Source of the DNA: Xanthomonas sp. 10-10
Lineage (GTDB): Bacteria; Pseudomonadota; Gammaproteobacteria; Xanthomonadales; Xanthomonadaceae
Length of the DNA stretch: 64,000 nucleotides
Reading direction: 5' to 3'
Assembly: GCF_040182365.1 (NCBI RefSeq)
Contig: NZ_CP144460.1
Location: 310,001 to 374,000 of the forward strand
The position numbers and the translations under genes were made by a program. Below the pieces are notes generated by a model that saw only the letters and a program-made list of their open reading frames with translations, was not told where the DNA came from and searched no databases. Below, piece by piece: positions 1 through 8,904 of this stretch (positions are counted from its first letter, which is position 1; the number at the start of each line of letters is the position of its first letter).

Positions 1-1144
1 CGGCCTGCCGCGCGTATTGGGCACCTATCTGTTCGGTGTGGTGAGCGTGCTGTACGGGCTGGCGCTGGTCAGCGGCGTGGTGCTGTATGCGCCGGTGTTC
101 TTCAAGGACCTGTTCGCACTGCGCATCGGCGCCAACCTCAAGCGCCTGTGGCAGGACGCGCACAATCTGGTGGGCATGCTGTCGCTGCCGTTCCATGTGA
201 TCTTTGCCTGGTCCGGCGCGGTGCTGTGTCTGGGCGTATTGCTGCTGGCGCCATTTCAGTTCCTGGTGTTCGACGGCAAGCTGATGCAGATCCTGGAGCC
301 AGATTTCGAGCTCGCACCGCATGTGGCGCCGGCCAGACGCGCTGCACCGCTGCTGCCGATCGCAACCCTGCTCGACGCCTCGCGCGCGGCCAGCCCGGGC
401 TTCGTGCCGGAGTCTCTGGCCTTCCACGATGCCGGCGACGCCAATGCGCGGGTGGAGGTCTATGGCCATCACGACCAACGCCGGCTCAACACGCTGGGCG
501 GTGTGGCGCTGGACGCCACCACGGGCCAGGTGCTGCGCGTGCTGGCACCGGCCACCATGTCGCCCGGCACCGCTGCGTTACGCGGCTTGCAGGCGTTGCA
601 CTTCGGCAACTTCGGGCATGCGCCGGTACGCTGGCTGTACTTCCTGCTCGGCCTGGGCGGTGCCTTCCTGTTCTACAGCGGCAACCTGCTGTGGATCGAA
701 ACCCGGCGCAAGCGCCGCCAACCCGTGCAGCCACGCCGCACCCATGCGATGGCGCGGCTCACGGTCGGTGTCTGTCTGGGCAGCGTGGCCGGCATCTCGG
801 TGTTGTTCATCGCGGCGCGTTTGTTGCCGGCCGGACAGGAGGGTTACGTCTATTACGCGGTCTTTGCGGCCGTATTGGTGTGGGCGCTGATCCGCCCCAC
901 CGCACGGGGTGCGCACGAGGTGCTGCTGGTCTGCGCAGGTCTGACGGCGCTGATTCCGCTGGCCAGCTGTGTTTCCGCGCGCGGCCTGGTACTGCCATGG
1001 CAGGACGCCACGGTACTCGGCGTGGACCTGATTGCGCTGGTGTTGGCATGGACATACTGGCAATTGGCGCGTGCAAGCAAACGGCGCGGACTGCAGGGCG
1101 ATCCCAACAGCGTCTGGGCCTGGAAAGCGCGTGCACCGCACTGA
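1..1144 (+). CDS. PepSY-associated membrane protein, 5' end cut by window
   Basis: Inner-membrane PepSY_TM protein. The open frame runs in from the left edge (codons for G-L-P-R-V precede the first possible start at 17), so the N-terminus is outside the window. Visible: a first membrane segment, then the family hallmark helix with DAHNLVGMLSLPFHVIFAWSG, a periplasmic PepSY-like part, a segment ending in a KRR-type positive stretch (about residues 204-232 from position 17), and four more C-terminal helices. Proteins of this family commonly sit beside TonB-dependent iron receptors and are thought to take part in iron reduction or uptake. The neighbour that would show this is off the window. Family sure, role inferred. 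Confidence 0.8.
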   Translation, partial: GLPRVLGTYLFGVVSVLYGLALVSGVVLYAPVFFKDLFALRIGANLKRLWQDAHNLVGMLSLPFHVIFAWSGAVLCLGVLLLAPFQFLVFDGKLMQILEPDFELAPHVAPARRAAPLLPIATLLDASRAASPGFVPESLAFHDAGDANARVEVYGHHDQRRLNTLGGVALDATTGQVLRVLAPATMSPGTAALRGLQALHFGNFGHAPVRWLYFLLGLGGAFLFYSGNLLWIETRRKRRQPVQPRRTHAMARLTVGVCLGSVAGISVLFIAARLLPAGQEGYVYYAVFAAVLVWALIRPTARGAHEVLLVCAGLTALIPLASCVSARGLVLPWQDATVLGVDLIALVLAWTYWQLARASKRRGLQGDPNSVWAWKARAPH

Positions 1145-1311
1145 GGCTATGCCCTGAGTCGACTGATACCCGGCACGCCACGGTGCGGGCGGCAGCTGCC
1201 ATGGCGGGGTTGGGCTGCTGGAGGTGCTGCCGCCTCGACTCCGTAGCACGTTGACGCGAGGGCATCACCCGGCAGTGCATCCTCATCGCCCGCCACCCTC
1301 ACCCATAACCG

Positions 1312-1779
1312 ATGACGGCTTCAGCCTTACGCATTGGCCTGATCTCCGACACGCACGGCGTGCTGCGGCCCGAGGCGGTGGCTGCATTGCAGGGCTGCGC
1401 GACGATCATCCATGCCGGCGATGTGGGCAAGCCGGAGATCCTCACCGCCCTGCAGGCACTGGCACCGCTGCATGTGATCGCCGGCAATATCGATAACAAG
1501 CCCTGGGCAGCGCAGCTTCCGGAAACGCTGGACCTGTTGATCGCAGGCGTGCGGATCCATGTGCTGCACGATCTCAAAACGCTGGCAGCGGATGTTGCTG
1601 CAGATGTGATCATCAGCGGGCATTCGCACAAGCCATCGATACGGACGCACGACGGTGTGCTGTACATCAATCCCGGTAGCGCCGGTCCCCGTCGCTTCAG
1701 CTTGCCGATCAGCATTGGCACGCTGTGGCTGGGCGATGGCCCGCCGCGTGCGGCTTTGCAGGTGCTTCAATCGCATTGA
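1312..1779 (+). CDS. YfcE/MJ0936-type metallophosphoesterase
   Basis: Small single-domain metal-dependent phosphodiesterase, 155 aa, the usual length of the YfcE group. All metal-ligand motifs are present: SDTHG (D13, H15), HAGDVG (D37), GNID (58-61), H86 and GHSH (103-106), with the NPGS stretch (120-123) typical of this family. It probably hydrolyses phosphodiesters in the cytoplasm; the physiological substrate cannot be told from sequence. It stands alone, with no gene closely linked on either side. The ATG at 1312 is chosen because the conserved first strand (LRIGLISDTHG) begins six residues later. Confidence 0.88.
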   Translation: MTASALRIGLISDTHGVLRPEAVAALQGCATIIHAGDVGKPEILTALQALAPLHVIAGNIDNKPWAAQLPETLDLLIAGVRIHVLHDLKTLAADVAADVIISGHSHKPSIRTHDGVLYINPGSAGPRRFSLPISIGTLWLGDGPPRAALQVLQSH

Positions 1780-2008
1780 TTCCATGGGCAACTGCAATAG
1801 AGTGGCGATTGGAGAGCCCTGGCAGCACGCGCAGGTTCCGCCGGCCTGCCGCTGTGCTATCCGAAGATGCTGTGCTCGCGCAGGCGCAAGCAACGGTCTG
1901 CGACCCCAGCGCAACCTTGCCAGCTAATTCGACGCCGCTGGAAATCCCGGTCGCTAGCGTGGCGTGCGCTGCCATGCGATGGTAATGCCATCGACTCTCG
2001 GGTGATCG

Positions 2009-2551
2009 ATGCGCAGTCTGATCAAGCTATTGAAACGTCTTGTGCTGGTATGCGGGATCGTCGCAGCAGCGGGTGTGCAGCTGTGGATGGTCTTGGGACT
2101 ACAGCAACGCCTTGATGCCATCGTCAGCATGCACGAACAGTTGCAGCGCAGTGGACTTGGGCAGGTCACGTCCTTGCGCGGGATACCGCAGGTCTGCGGG
2201 AAAAACGATTACTTTTTCGGAGACATGTACTACTTGTACGCTGTCGATGTGGCGAATATTCCGGACGCGTTCTGGCAAGGTCGCGCGGCGCGCGGGATTT
2301 GGCACCGAGGTCCTGACACGTATGATGAATTTGATGTATTTAAATTCGAAATGCCGCCAGATGACCTCCAGGGGTGTCCTGTCGCACCTGGAATAAATTC
2401 GTCGCGCTTTTTCTTCGCCTTGGTGCCGAACCCAGCGGATGATCTTGGTCCGAACACTCCAGCTTCTTTAAAGGCAATCAACGTCATGGCCTATGACACC
2501 GAGACGTCAAGGCTTTACTGGGTATACCAGCGTTTCTCCGGTTTTCCGTAG
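2009..2551 (+). CDS. hypothetical membrane-anchored protein, AT-richer than surroundings
   Basis: 180 aa, not recognised. One N-terminal hydrophobic segment (about residues 10-31) after a short basic stretch (MRSLIKLLKR) suggests a signal anchor with the rest in the periplasm. The C-terminal part is rich in aromatic residues (DYFFGDMYYLYAVDV, RFFFALVP, TSRLYWVYQRF). Codon use differs from the neighbours: AT-ending codons such as GAT, TTT and AAA are frequent between about 2200 and 2540. With the transposase remnant just downstream, this suggests an acquired gene. No operon partner. Confidence 0.55.
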   Translation: MRSLIKLLKRLVLVCGIVAAAGVQLWMVLGLQQRLDAIVSMHEQLQRSGLGQVTSLRGIPQVCGKNDYFFGDMYYLYAVDVANIPDAFWQGRAARGIWHRGPDTYDEFDVFKFEMPPDDLQGCPVAPGINSSRFFFALVPNPADDLGPNTPASLKAINVMAYDTETSRLYWVYQRFSGFP

Positions 2552-2774
2552 CACGCCAGGTTTGGAATCCATTCTCTAGTCGGTGAGGGTTGATGGCGGA
2601 GATGGATTTATCTAAGGAAGAATCATCGGTTTCCCGCGCAAGAAGCCCTGGCAGACGCCGCGATCAGGAGCCTGTCTTCGATCTGCTGACAAACCACACT
2701 GTGCTTGATGGAGATTGTCTCAGTTGTCGGTTGAAAGCTCACGGGGGCGTTGCTCAGATCCTTCCGGGAGCATG

Positions 2775-3020
2775 TTATGAATGTTGAAAGAGCGTTGCTG
2801 TATTTCCCAGCATGGGGATCCTGAAGATACCGACATGCAAGCTAACCAAGGTTTCAGGCAGTCGCTCGTAGTCGCGTAGCAATCGTCTGAAACGACTGAC
2901 CCATCCCAAGCGGTGCTCGACAAACCCACAAGCGCGGCCCAAGACAACGCCTTCCTTGCTTGGGTTCTTGCAGCTTGGTCACATGCAACTCGAGGCCATC
3001 GTCCTTTGCCGCCCGCGCCC
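2775..3020 (-). pseudogene. remnant of an IS5-family transposase C-terminus
   Basis: On the minus strand, 2775-2960 reads, without stops, a string like the C-terminal end of IS5-group DDE transposases: RACGFVEHRLGWVSRFRRL followed by LLRDYERLPETLVSL, where intact relatives have RRWVVER...R..R....DYE.LPE. A shift of frame at about 2960 joins it to DGLELHVTKLQEPKQG, the stretch that precedes it in intact transposases. The rest of the gene and clear terminal inverted repeats were not found. This is a dead fragment. Recognition is from motif memory; a transposase database search would settle it. Confidence 0.6.
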
Positions 3021-3060
3021 GCGCCGGCTTCTGGCCGGTCTGGCCCTTGCCGGCTTGGCT

Positions 3061-4041
3061 CTAGGGAATCAGCAACGGCCGCAGCGCAGGTAGCCGCTGC
3101 GCCAGTTCGTCGGCCATGATCGCAGCAAACAGGTCCGCTCCGTCTGGGCCGAGATGCGTGTAGTCGAATGCGAGTTTGGCCTGGCCCATCGGCTCGGCGC
3201 TGGCGTTGTCCTGCGCGGTGGCAGCGGCGTTGGTGGTGGGCGCGTTCTTCGACGGTGAGGTGGACGCGGGAGATGGCGCAACCGTCTGCGCCGGCGTCTT
3301 GCCGATGGTGGTCCCCGCTTGCGCGGCAAGCACCTGCGCAGGATCGGCCGGGCGCTGCGCCAGGCGCATTGCCAGCACCGGGCCCATGCCCTGCACCAGT
3401 GCGCGGCTGCGCGCGTGCAGATCGATCAGCGGCACCTGCAGTTCGCGCGCCACCGCACGCGTGGCCTCCGCCCAGGGGCCCAGGTCGTCCAGCAACTGGC
3501 CGCGTTCGAACTGCCGGCGCGTCAACGGCGTCACCAGCACCGGCACGGCGCCGGCAGCACGCGCCTCGGCAACATAGCGGCGCAGGTTGGCGGGAAACTC
3601 GGTCGCCAGGTCGGTCGAACGCCCCGGCTTGCCGGGCTGGTCGTTGTGGCCGAACTGGATCAGCACCACCACCTGCTGGTAACCACCGCTGCGCAACTCC
3701 TTGAGCGCAATCTCCCACGAGCCTTCGGCGCGATAGTTGGAGGTGCTGCGGCCCCCGCGCGCCAGGTTCACGCAACTCAGGAACGAGGTCACATGCTTGG
3801 CGCAGAAACTCGGCCCCCAACCACCCTGCACGGCGGTGGTGGAGTCGCCCACCAGCACGATCTTGCTGGCGGCAAACGCGGCTGCCGCGGCAGGTGCGTT
3901 GTTTCTTGAGGTATCGGTGGTGGATGCCGCAGACGCGCGCGGCGTGTCGACCAGCGCGGCAGCGGCGGCATCAGCGAACGGAAGGCATGCCACTGCCAGC
4001 GCAGTCAGCAGCAGCGATGAAACAACGCAGTCACAACGCAT
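3061..4041 (-). CDS. secreted SGNH/GDSL hydrolase, rhamnogalacturonan acetylesterase-like
   Basis: 326-aa exported SGNH esterase resembling rhamnogalacturonan acetylesterases (CE12). A signal peptide covers about residues 1-27. Catalytic blocks: block I GDST (nucleophile S67), block II GGRS (96-99), block III GHND (131-134) and block V DYTHLGPDG near residue 295 (Asp and His of the triad). About residues 240-285, just before block V, are a low-complexity Ala/Thr/Pro/Ser insert. It would remove acetyl groups from pectic rhamnogalacturonan in the periplasm or outside the cell. GAGGTGAT lies just before the ATG. It opens the pectin/uronate region shared with the esterases upstream. Confidence 0.82.
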   Translation of the reverse strand: MRCDCVVSSLLLTALAVACLPFADAAAAALVDTPRASAASTTDTSRNNAPAAAAAFAASKIVLVGDSTTAVQGGWGPSFCAKHVTSFLSCVNLARGGRSTSNYRAEGSWEIALKELRSGGYQQVVVLIQFGHNDQPGKPGRSTDLATEFPANLRRYVAEARAAGAVPVLVTPLTRRQFERGQLLDDLGPWAEATRAVARELQVPLIDLHARSRALVQGMGPVLAMRLAQRPADPAQVLAAQAGTTIGKTPAQTVAPSPASTSPSKNAPTTNAAATAQDNASAEPMGQAKLAFDYTHLGPDGADLFAAIMADELAQRLPALRPLLIP

Positions 4042-4226
4042 GGATCACCTCAAGATCGAATCAACACTGCTGCAAGATCGAATAAACGCAGCCGCGCAGC
4101 GCAGCCAGGGCGCGGCCGGTGCCTGGACCGGCATGTATCACCGACTCCCTGCGTTTCAACGCACAACCTCCCCATGCGAGTGGCGACCATCCGGCACGTC
4201 CATTGGTTTTCGCAGAACAGACGTGG

Positions 4227-5849
4227 TCAGAACGTCCCGCGCTGGATGAAGGGGGCTTGTTGGTAGAGCCGTCGTTCGCCGCCGCGCGGGTCGTTGGCCA
4301 GCCGGCTCGGCACATCGAACAACAGCGTCTCGCGACGTTCCAGCGAATACGGCTTCCAGCGCGGCAGGCCGTGCTGATTGGGGTCGCCGTGGCGCGCAAA
4401 CGCGAGCAAGGCGGCGCTCATCTGCTCGGCCATCTGCTGCGCCGCGGGGCCATCGCCGGTGCGTGAGCCGGGCTGGGCAATGGTGTCGAACACCAGCGGA
4501 ATATCCAGGGTGTGGAAGGCGCCGAACTTGCCGGCATCCAGTGGCGATCCCCAATCCAGCTGGTACACCCACGTCGGTGCGCCCTGGCGTGCGCGCGCTT
4601 GGGCCTCTTCGACCGCGCCGCGCCACGAGCGGCCGGCGGTGGTGGCGGCGAAGAACACCTCCGACGGCGAATAGTGCGGATACAGGCGGCGGTATTCGGC
4701 AATCACCACCTGCGGCAACAGATCCACGTATTGCTGCGCTTCCAGCTTGGGGGGCAAGGTGTCCCAGGTCAGCGCGAAGTTGGCCGCATCATTGCCGAGA
4801 AACGCGCGCGTCTCGTCGCGGGTGTTGCCGATCACCATCGGAATCGTCGCCGACTGCAGCGGTGCGTCAGGCCAGAACGGATGCACCGGCACATTGCGCG
4901 CATCCAGCACCGGGCCGAAGTACAGCGCGCTGTTTTCCACCCGCGACGGGTCGCGCACCTGCGCGGCAGCCAACAGTTGCGCCACCGGCACGCTGCGCAG
5001 GCGCGCCAGATCGGCCGGCGCAAGTTTCAGCGCGTCCAGCAGCAGCTGCGCGCGCTGGGTGGCCGCGCGCGGCCCTGCCACGGTGACCTGTTGCCCGCTC
5101 ATGGTCCAGGCGCGGTGGAACAGGCCGCGCGCGGCGGGCATGGCCATCAGCGTGGCGATCTTGGCGCCGCCGCCGGACTGGCCGAACACGGTGACATTGC
5201 CGGCATCGCCACCGAATTCGCCCGCATGCTGGCGCACCCACTGTAAGGCCTGGATCAGATCCAATTGCCCGGCATTGCCGGAGTCGGCGAAGCTGGCGTC
5301 GCCCAGTTGCGCCAGCGACAGGTAACCGAACAGGTTGAGCCGGTGATTGACGGTGATCACCACCACATCGCCGCGCTTGCACAGGCGCACGCCATCGTAG
5401 AGCGGGTCGCTACCGGAGCCGGTGGTGTAGCCGCCACCGTGGATATAGAACAGGATCGGGCGCTTGCCGCCATCACGCAGGCCGGGCGTCCACACGTTGA
5501 GGAACAGGCAGTCCTCGCTGGTGGGTTCGCTGGCCTTGGGCTGCGGTGCAGCGGCGCCGAAAGCGCTGGCATCGCGCACGCCCTGCCAGGGCGTTTCCGG
5601 CACCGGCGCCTGAAAGCGCCGCGCTGCGGTGTCGCCGCCGTACGGAATGCCCTTGAACACGCAGATACCTTGATCGCGATAACCGCGCAGTGCGCCGCCA
5701 CGCACGTGTGCCAGCGGCGTACTGTCGTCGCGCGCAGGGGCTGCTGCGGCCGCGCCTGGGAAACCCGGCAGCGCAGCTGCAGCGGTGGCAAGCAAGCCGC
5801 CCCGCAGCAGCGTGCGTCGGCGCACGTCGGGCGTGGATGGCGCGGTCAT
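4227..5849 (-). CDS. Tat-exported type B carboxylesterase
   Basis: 540-aa alpha/beta hydrolase of the carboxylesterase type B family. The N-terminus carries a twin-arginine signal (RRRTLLRGG, residues 10-18, then an Ala-rich stretch). Family marks: EDCLFLNVWTP (112-122, signature 2), oxyanion hole HGGG (137-140), and nucleophile elbow FGQSGGG with S225. The usual GESAGG is GQSGGG here. A His in GAFHTLDIPLVF completes the triad. The ATG at 5849 overlaps the stop of the upstream esterase (ATGA), so the two are translationally coupled. Probably hydrolyses ester decorations of plant polysaccharides (acetyl or feruloyl); substrate inferred from context. Confidence 0.85.
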   Translation of the reverse strand: MTAPSTPDVRRRTLLRGGLLATAAAALPGFPGAAAAAPARDDSTPLAHVRGGALRGYRDQGICVFKGIPYGGDTAARRFQAPVPETPWQGVRDASAFGAAAPQPKASEPTSEDCLFLNVWTPGLRDGGKRPILFYIHGGGYTTGSGSDPLYDGVRLCKRGDVVVITVNHRLNLFGYLSLAQLGDASFADSGNAGQLDLIQALQWVRQHAGEFGGDAGNVTVFGQSGGGAKIATLMAMPAARGLFHRAWTMSGQQVTVAGPRAATQRAQLLLDALKLAPADLARLRSVPVAQLLAAAQVRDPSRVENSALYFGPVLDARNVPVHPFWPDAPLQSATIPMVIGNTRDETRAFLGNDAANFALTWDTLPPKLEAQQYVDLLPQVVIAEYRRLYPHYSPSEVFFAATTAGRSWRGAVEEAQARARQGAPTWVYQLDWGSPLDAGKFGAFHTLDIPLVFDTIAQPGSRTGDGPAAQQMAEQMSAALLAFARHGDPNQHGLPRWKPYSLERRETLLFDVPSRLANDPRGGERRLYQQAPFIQRGTF

Positions 5850-6898
5850 CGCGCCGCGTCCTGCGCGGCAGCCGGTGCCTTGCCGAGGTGCGCAATCCAT
5901 GCCTGTGCCAGCTGCGGCCACGCCGCCACGGTCAACCTGCTGGTGGCCGCCGTGCCGAAACCGTGCCCGCCCTGCGGAAAGACATGCAGTTCGCTAGGGA
6001 CGCCGGCGCGCAGCAGCGCGTCGTGCATCAGCAGGCTGTTACGTACCGACACCACGGTGTCGTCCTGCGCATGCAGCAAGAACGTCGGCGGCGTACGCGC
6101 ATCCACGTGCCGTTGCGGCGAATACGCGCCGACCTGCGCAGCGCTGGGCGTCTTGCCGAGCAGGCGCTCGCGCGAACCCAGATGCGCATTGGCGCTGTCC
6201 ATGTCGATCACCGGGTAGATCAGCAGCGCGAAGTCCGGCCGCGCGCTCAACGCATCGGCGGCGTCCTGCGCCGGATACACCTGCGCGGCATAACGCGTGG
6301 CCAGGCTGGCGGCGACGTGGCCGCCAGCCGAAAAGCCCATCACCCCGACCCGCTGCGGATCGATGCCGTAGCGGCCCGCATTGGCGCGGATCAGCCGCAG
6401 CGCGCGCTGCGCATCGGCCAGCGGCACGTCGGCGCCGTTCGGGTGGCCCTCGCCGGGCAGCCGGTAGCGCAGCACGAACAAGGTGATGCCGGCCTGGTCG
6501 ACGAAGCTTGGCAGCAGGGCGCTGCCTTCGTTGTCCAGCACGATGCGTTGGTAGCCGCCGCCGGGCGTGACCAGCAGCGCGGTACCGTTGGGCCGCTTGG
6601 GGCGGTAGACCACCAGGTAGGGCTGGCTGATGTTCTGGATGTAGCGGTCGGGCAGGGCGTCATCGCTGTTGCGGTCCACGATGCGCTGCGGCTGCGGCAA
6701 TGGGGTGTCCCCCGGTGCCATCGCCTGCGGCCACAGCGGGATCCGGCTGGCCTGCTCGGCAGCGGTGTCGGCGCTGGCGCGCTCTGCCGACCAGGCCGGC
6801 CCACTGGCCATTGCCAGGACGGCCAGGGTCGTGGCCAGGCAGCGGCGCAGGGCCCGCACCGCCAGGTTTCCAAGGTGTTTTTGGCGTGTCTGCTGCAT
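5846..6898 (-). CDS. secreted alpha/beta hydrolase, acetylxylan-esterase/lipase type
   Basis: 350-aa alpha/beta hydrolase of the esterase/lipase group often found with polysaccharide-degrading enzymes. N-terminal signal region about residues 1-38. Motifs: TPGGGYQ (111-117, oxyanion loop), GFSAGGH with nucleophile S190, HAQDDTVV for the acid and GGHGFG for the His. A strong GGGAGGGG Shine-Dalgarno lies in front of the ATG at 6898. It is the first gene of a two-gene minus-strand operon with the carboxylesterase. It shares its 138-bp upstream region with the divergent hydratase-TRAP operon and therefore with the operator at 6961-6972. The exact ester substrate is not visible. Confidence 0.83.
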   Translation of the reverse strand: MQQTRQKHLGNLAVRALRRCLATTLAVLAMASGPAWSAERASADTAAEQASRIPLWPQAMAPGDTPLPQPQRIVDRNSDDALPDRYIQNISQPYLVVYRPKRPNGTALLVTPGGGYQRIVLDNEGSALLPSFVDQAGITLFVLRYRLPGEGHPNGADVPLADAQRALRLIRANAGRYGIDPQRVGVMGFSAGGHVAASLATRYAAQVYPAQDAADALSARPDFALLIYPVIDMDSANAHLGSRERLLGKTPSAAQVGAYSPQRHVDARTPPTFLLHAQDDTVVSVRNSLLMHDALLRAGVPSELHVFPQGGHGFGTAATSRLTVAAWPQLAQAWIAHLGKAPAAAQDAAR

Positions 6899-6950
6899 CT
6901 ACCCCTCCCAGGGCCACTTCGGTATCGCGGTCACAATGTCGCACTGCACA

Positions 6951-6979
6951 TTGCCAATGACACCGGTTTACCATATACA
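6951..6979 (+). promoter_or_regulatory. putative sigma-70 promoter of hydratase-TRAP operon
   Basis: TTGCCA (6951-6956) and TATACA (6974-6979) are separated by 17 bp, a good sigma-70 arrangement. The operator CACCGGTTTACC lies wholly in the spacer, so a bound repressor would block RNA polymerase directly. Confidence 0.55.
6961..6972 (+). promoter_or_regulatory. candidate LacI-regulator operator, site 1
   Basis: CACCGGTTTACC, in the context AATGACACCGGTTTACC. One of four copies of CACYGGTTNACC in this cluster. It lies between the divergent esterase operon and the hydratase-TRAP operon and could control both. The link to the LacI-type protein encoded at 12651 is inferred from the shared motif and from its copy at that gene's own start. 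Confidence 0.55.
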
Positions 6980-7036
6980 GCACACCGTGCCGCTGTCGAT
7001 TGGCAGTGCAACAAAACACCTATCAGGGAGACACCC

Positions 7037-7858
7037 TTGAGCAACGACGCCGCCACCCCGCCAACGTCCACATCCACGCTGTCCGACATCGCCCAGCGCT
7101 TTGTGGAGGCACGCCGTGCAGGGGCCTCGCTTCCCGACTTTCCCGGGCAAATCCCCGTCGATCTGGTCACTGCCTACCAGGTGCAGGACATCGCCATCAG
7201 CCAGTGGCACGACCACGTGGTTGGCTGGAAGGTGGGGTACATCGCCGCCGAGCGCCGCGATGCCTCCGGCGACGAGCGTCTGCTTGGCCCGATCTTCTCT
7301 CAGAAGCTCTGGAATGCTACCGGTGGAACAACCGAGTTTCCGATCTATGTCGGCGGCTTCGGCGCAGTGGAGGCGGAGTATGTGCTTCGGCTGGAGGCCG
7401 ATGCGCCGGGCGACAAGATCGACTACACGCCAGATGAGGCCGCTGCGTTGCCGGCCACGCTGTTCATCGGCGTGGAGATCGCCAGCAGCCCGCTGGCGAC
7501 CATCAACAAGCTGGGCCCGCGTGTGGTGATTTCCGATTTCGGCAACAACAACGGGCTGATCCTGGGGCCGGAAGTGACCGATTGGCTGGCGCGCGACGAG
7601 TCCGCGCTGACTGCGGAAACGCTGATCGACGACCAGGTGGTGGGTACCGGCGGCGCCACCACCCTGCCAGGCGGGTTGCGCGCGGCCTACGCATTCGCGC
7701 TCAGCCGTTCGGCCCGGCGCGGGCGCCCGCTCAAGCGCGGTGATCTCATTGCGACGGGCAATGCCACCGGTATCCATGACATTGAAGTGGGACAGCGTGC
7801 CCTGATTCGCTTCGCCGGCATCGGCGACATTTCCTGTACGGCTGTGTCCGCCAAGTAA
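7037..7858 (+). CDS. 2-keto-4-pentenoate hydratase / FAH-superfamily protein
   Basis: 273-aa member of the fumarylacetoacetate hydrolase superfamily, closest in outline to MhpD/HpcG-type hydratases: VGWKVGY near the N-terminus, an acidic metal-site stretch GAVEAEYVLRL, FIGVEIASSP, SDFGNNNGLILG and a C-terminal LKRGDLIATGNATG. Start chosen at TTG 7037 because AGGGAG (7025-7030) is correctly spaced and no ATG or GTG lies close; the frame is open far upstream, but that DNA is antisense to the esterases. It heads an operon with the three TRAP genes. A hydratase of this class is expected in aromatic meta-cleavage, yet here it travels with uronate genes. Its substrate is likely an unsaturated or keto sugar acid, which is inference. 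Confidence 0.75.
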   Translation: MSNDAATPPTSTSTLSDIAQRFVEARRAGASLPDFPGQIPVDLVTAYQVQDIAISQWHDHVVGWKVGYIAAERRDASGDERLLGPIFSQKLWNATGGTTEFPIYVGGFGAVEAEYVLRLEADAPGDKIDYTPDEAAALPATLFIGVEIASSPLATINKLGPRVVISDFGNNNGLILGPEVTDWLARDESALTAETLIDDQVVGTGGATTLPGGLRAAYAFALSRSARRGRPLKRGDLIATGNATGIHDIEVGQRALIRFAGIGDISCTAVSAK

Positions 7859-7895
7859 CGGTGGACCCGGTGACCAGACGCTTGGGAGGGCGCCA

Positions 7896-8894
7896 ATGAT
7901 CACACGCAGACATTTCCTCGGTGCCGGGCTCGGCGCCGCCGCGGCCGGCCCCTGGCTGGGTGCCGGCGCCACCACGCCGATTCCCGGCGGGCAGCTGCTG
8001 ACCGCCACCGACGTGCACGTCGGCGACTACCCCACGGTGGAAGCGGTGCGCTGGTTCGGCAAGCAGCTCGAAGCGCGTACCAATGGCCGGCTCAAGCTGC
8101 GCCAGTACCACTCCGGCCAGCTGGGTCGCGAGTCGGAGGCGATCGACATGGCGCGCTTTGGCGCCATCGACATCACCCGCGTGTATTCGGGTGCGTTGAA
8201 CAACACCTTCCCGCTCACCCAGGCGCTGTGCCTGCCGTACGTTTTCGACTCGGTGCCGCATCTGCGCCGCGTCATCGACGGCCATGTCGGCGACAGCATC
8301 CTGCGCAGCTTCGAACAGCGCGATCTGGTGGGCCTGGCGATCTATGACTCCGGCGCGCGCTGCTTCTACAACACCAAGCATCCGCTGCACCGCCCGGAAG
8401 ATCTCAAGGGCCTGAAACTGCGCGTGGCCTCCTCGGACATCTTCCTCAAGCTGATGCGCATGCTGGGCGCCAACCCCACTCCGATGTCGCTGGGCGAAAC
8501 GTTTTCGGCGATGGAAACGCACATGATCGACGGTGCGGAAAACAATATGCGCAGCTTCCAGTCCAGCCGGCATTTCGAGGCGGCGCATTACTGGTCGCAG
8601 AGCGAGCACTCCTACGCGCCGGACATCCTGGTGATCTCGCGCAAGAGCTTCGAATCGCTGAGCCCGGCCGATCGCGGCCTGGTGGTGGAACTGGCGCGTG
8701 CGTCGGTGCCGGTGATGCGCCAGTTGTGGGATGCGTCTGAAACGGTCGCGCGCAAGCAGGTGATCGATTACGGCGTGAAGCTCAACCAGGTCGACATGCC
8801 GGCGTTCCGCGCCGCCGCCGCACCGCTGCTGGCCGAGTACCGCAAGCAGCCGGAGATCGAAGCGCTGTACCGCCGCATCCGCGATTTCGCATAG
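7896..8894 (+). CDS. TRAP transporter substrate-binding protein (DctP family)
   Basis: 332-aa periplasmic solute receptor of a TRAP transporter. It starts with a twin-arginine type signal (TRRHFLGAG). The DctP core is clear: the conserved Arg that ligates the substrate carboxylate is in LKGLKLRVASSD (R176), preceded by GARCFYNTKHPLHRPEDL, and followed by MSLGETFSAMETHMIDGAENN. A GGAGG Shine-Dalgarno precedes the ATG. Second gene of the hydratase-dctPQM operon. TRAP receptors bind organic acids; beside KduI/KduD and a GH43 enzyme, a hexuronate or oligouronide is the best guess. Confidence 0.9.
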   Translation: MITRRHFLGAGLGAAAAGPWLGAGATTPIPGGQLLTATDVHVGDYPTVEAVRWFGKQLEARTNGRLKLRQYHSGQLGRESEAIDMARFGAIDITRVYSGALNNTFPLTQALCLPYVFDSVPHLRRVIDGHVGDSILRSFEQRDLVGLAIYDSGARCFYNTKHPLHRPEDLKGLKLRVASSDIFLKLMRMLGANPTPMSLGETFSAMETHMIDGAENNMRSFQSSRHFEAAHYWSQSEHSYAPDILVISRKSFESLSPADRGLVVELARASVPVMRQLWDASETVARKQVIDYGVKLNQVDMPAFRAAAAPLLAEYRKQPEIEALYRRIRDFA

Positions 8895-8904
8895 AGGTAT
8901 CCCG

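Noticed and set aside
2590-2787. 65-aa plus-strand frame rich in charged residues
   Set aside because: No ribosome site, no family, and it runs into the transposase remnant; probably chance.
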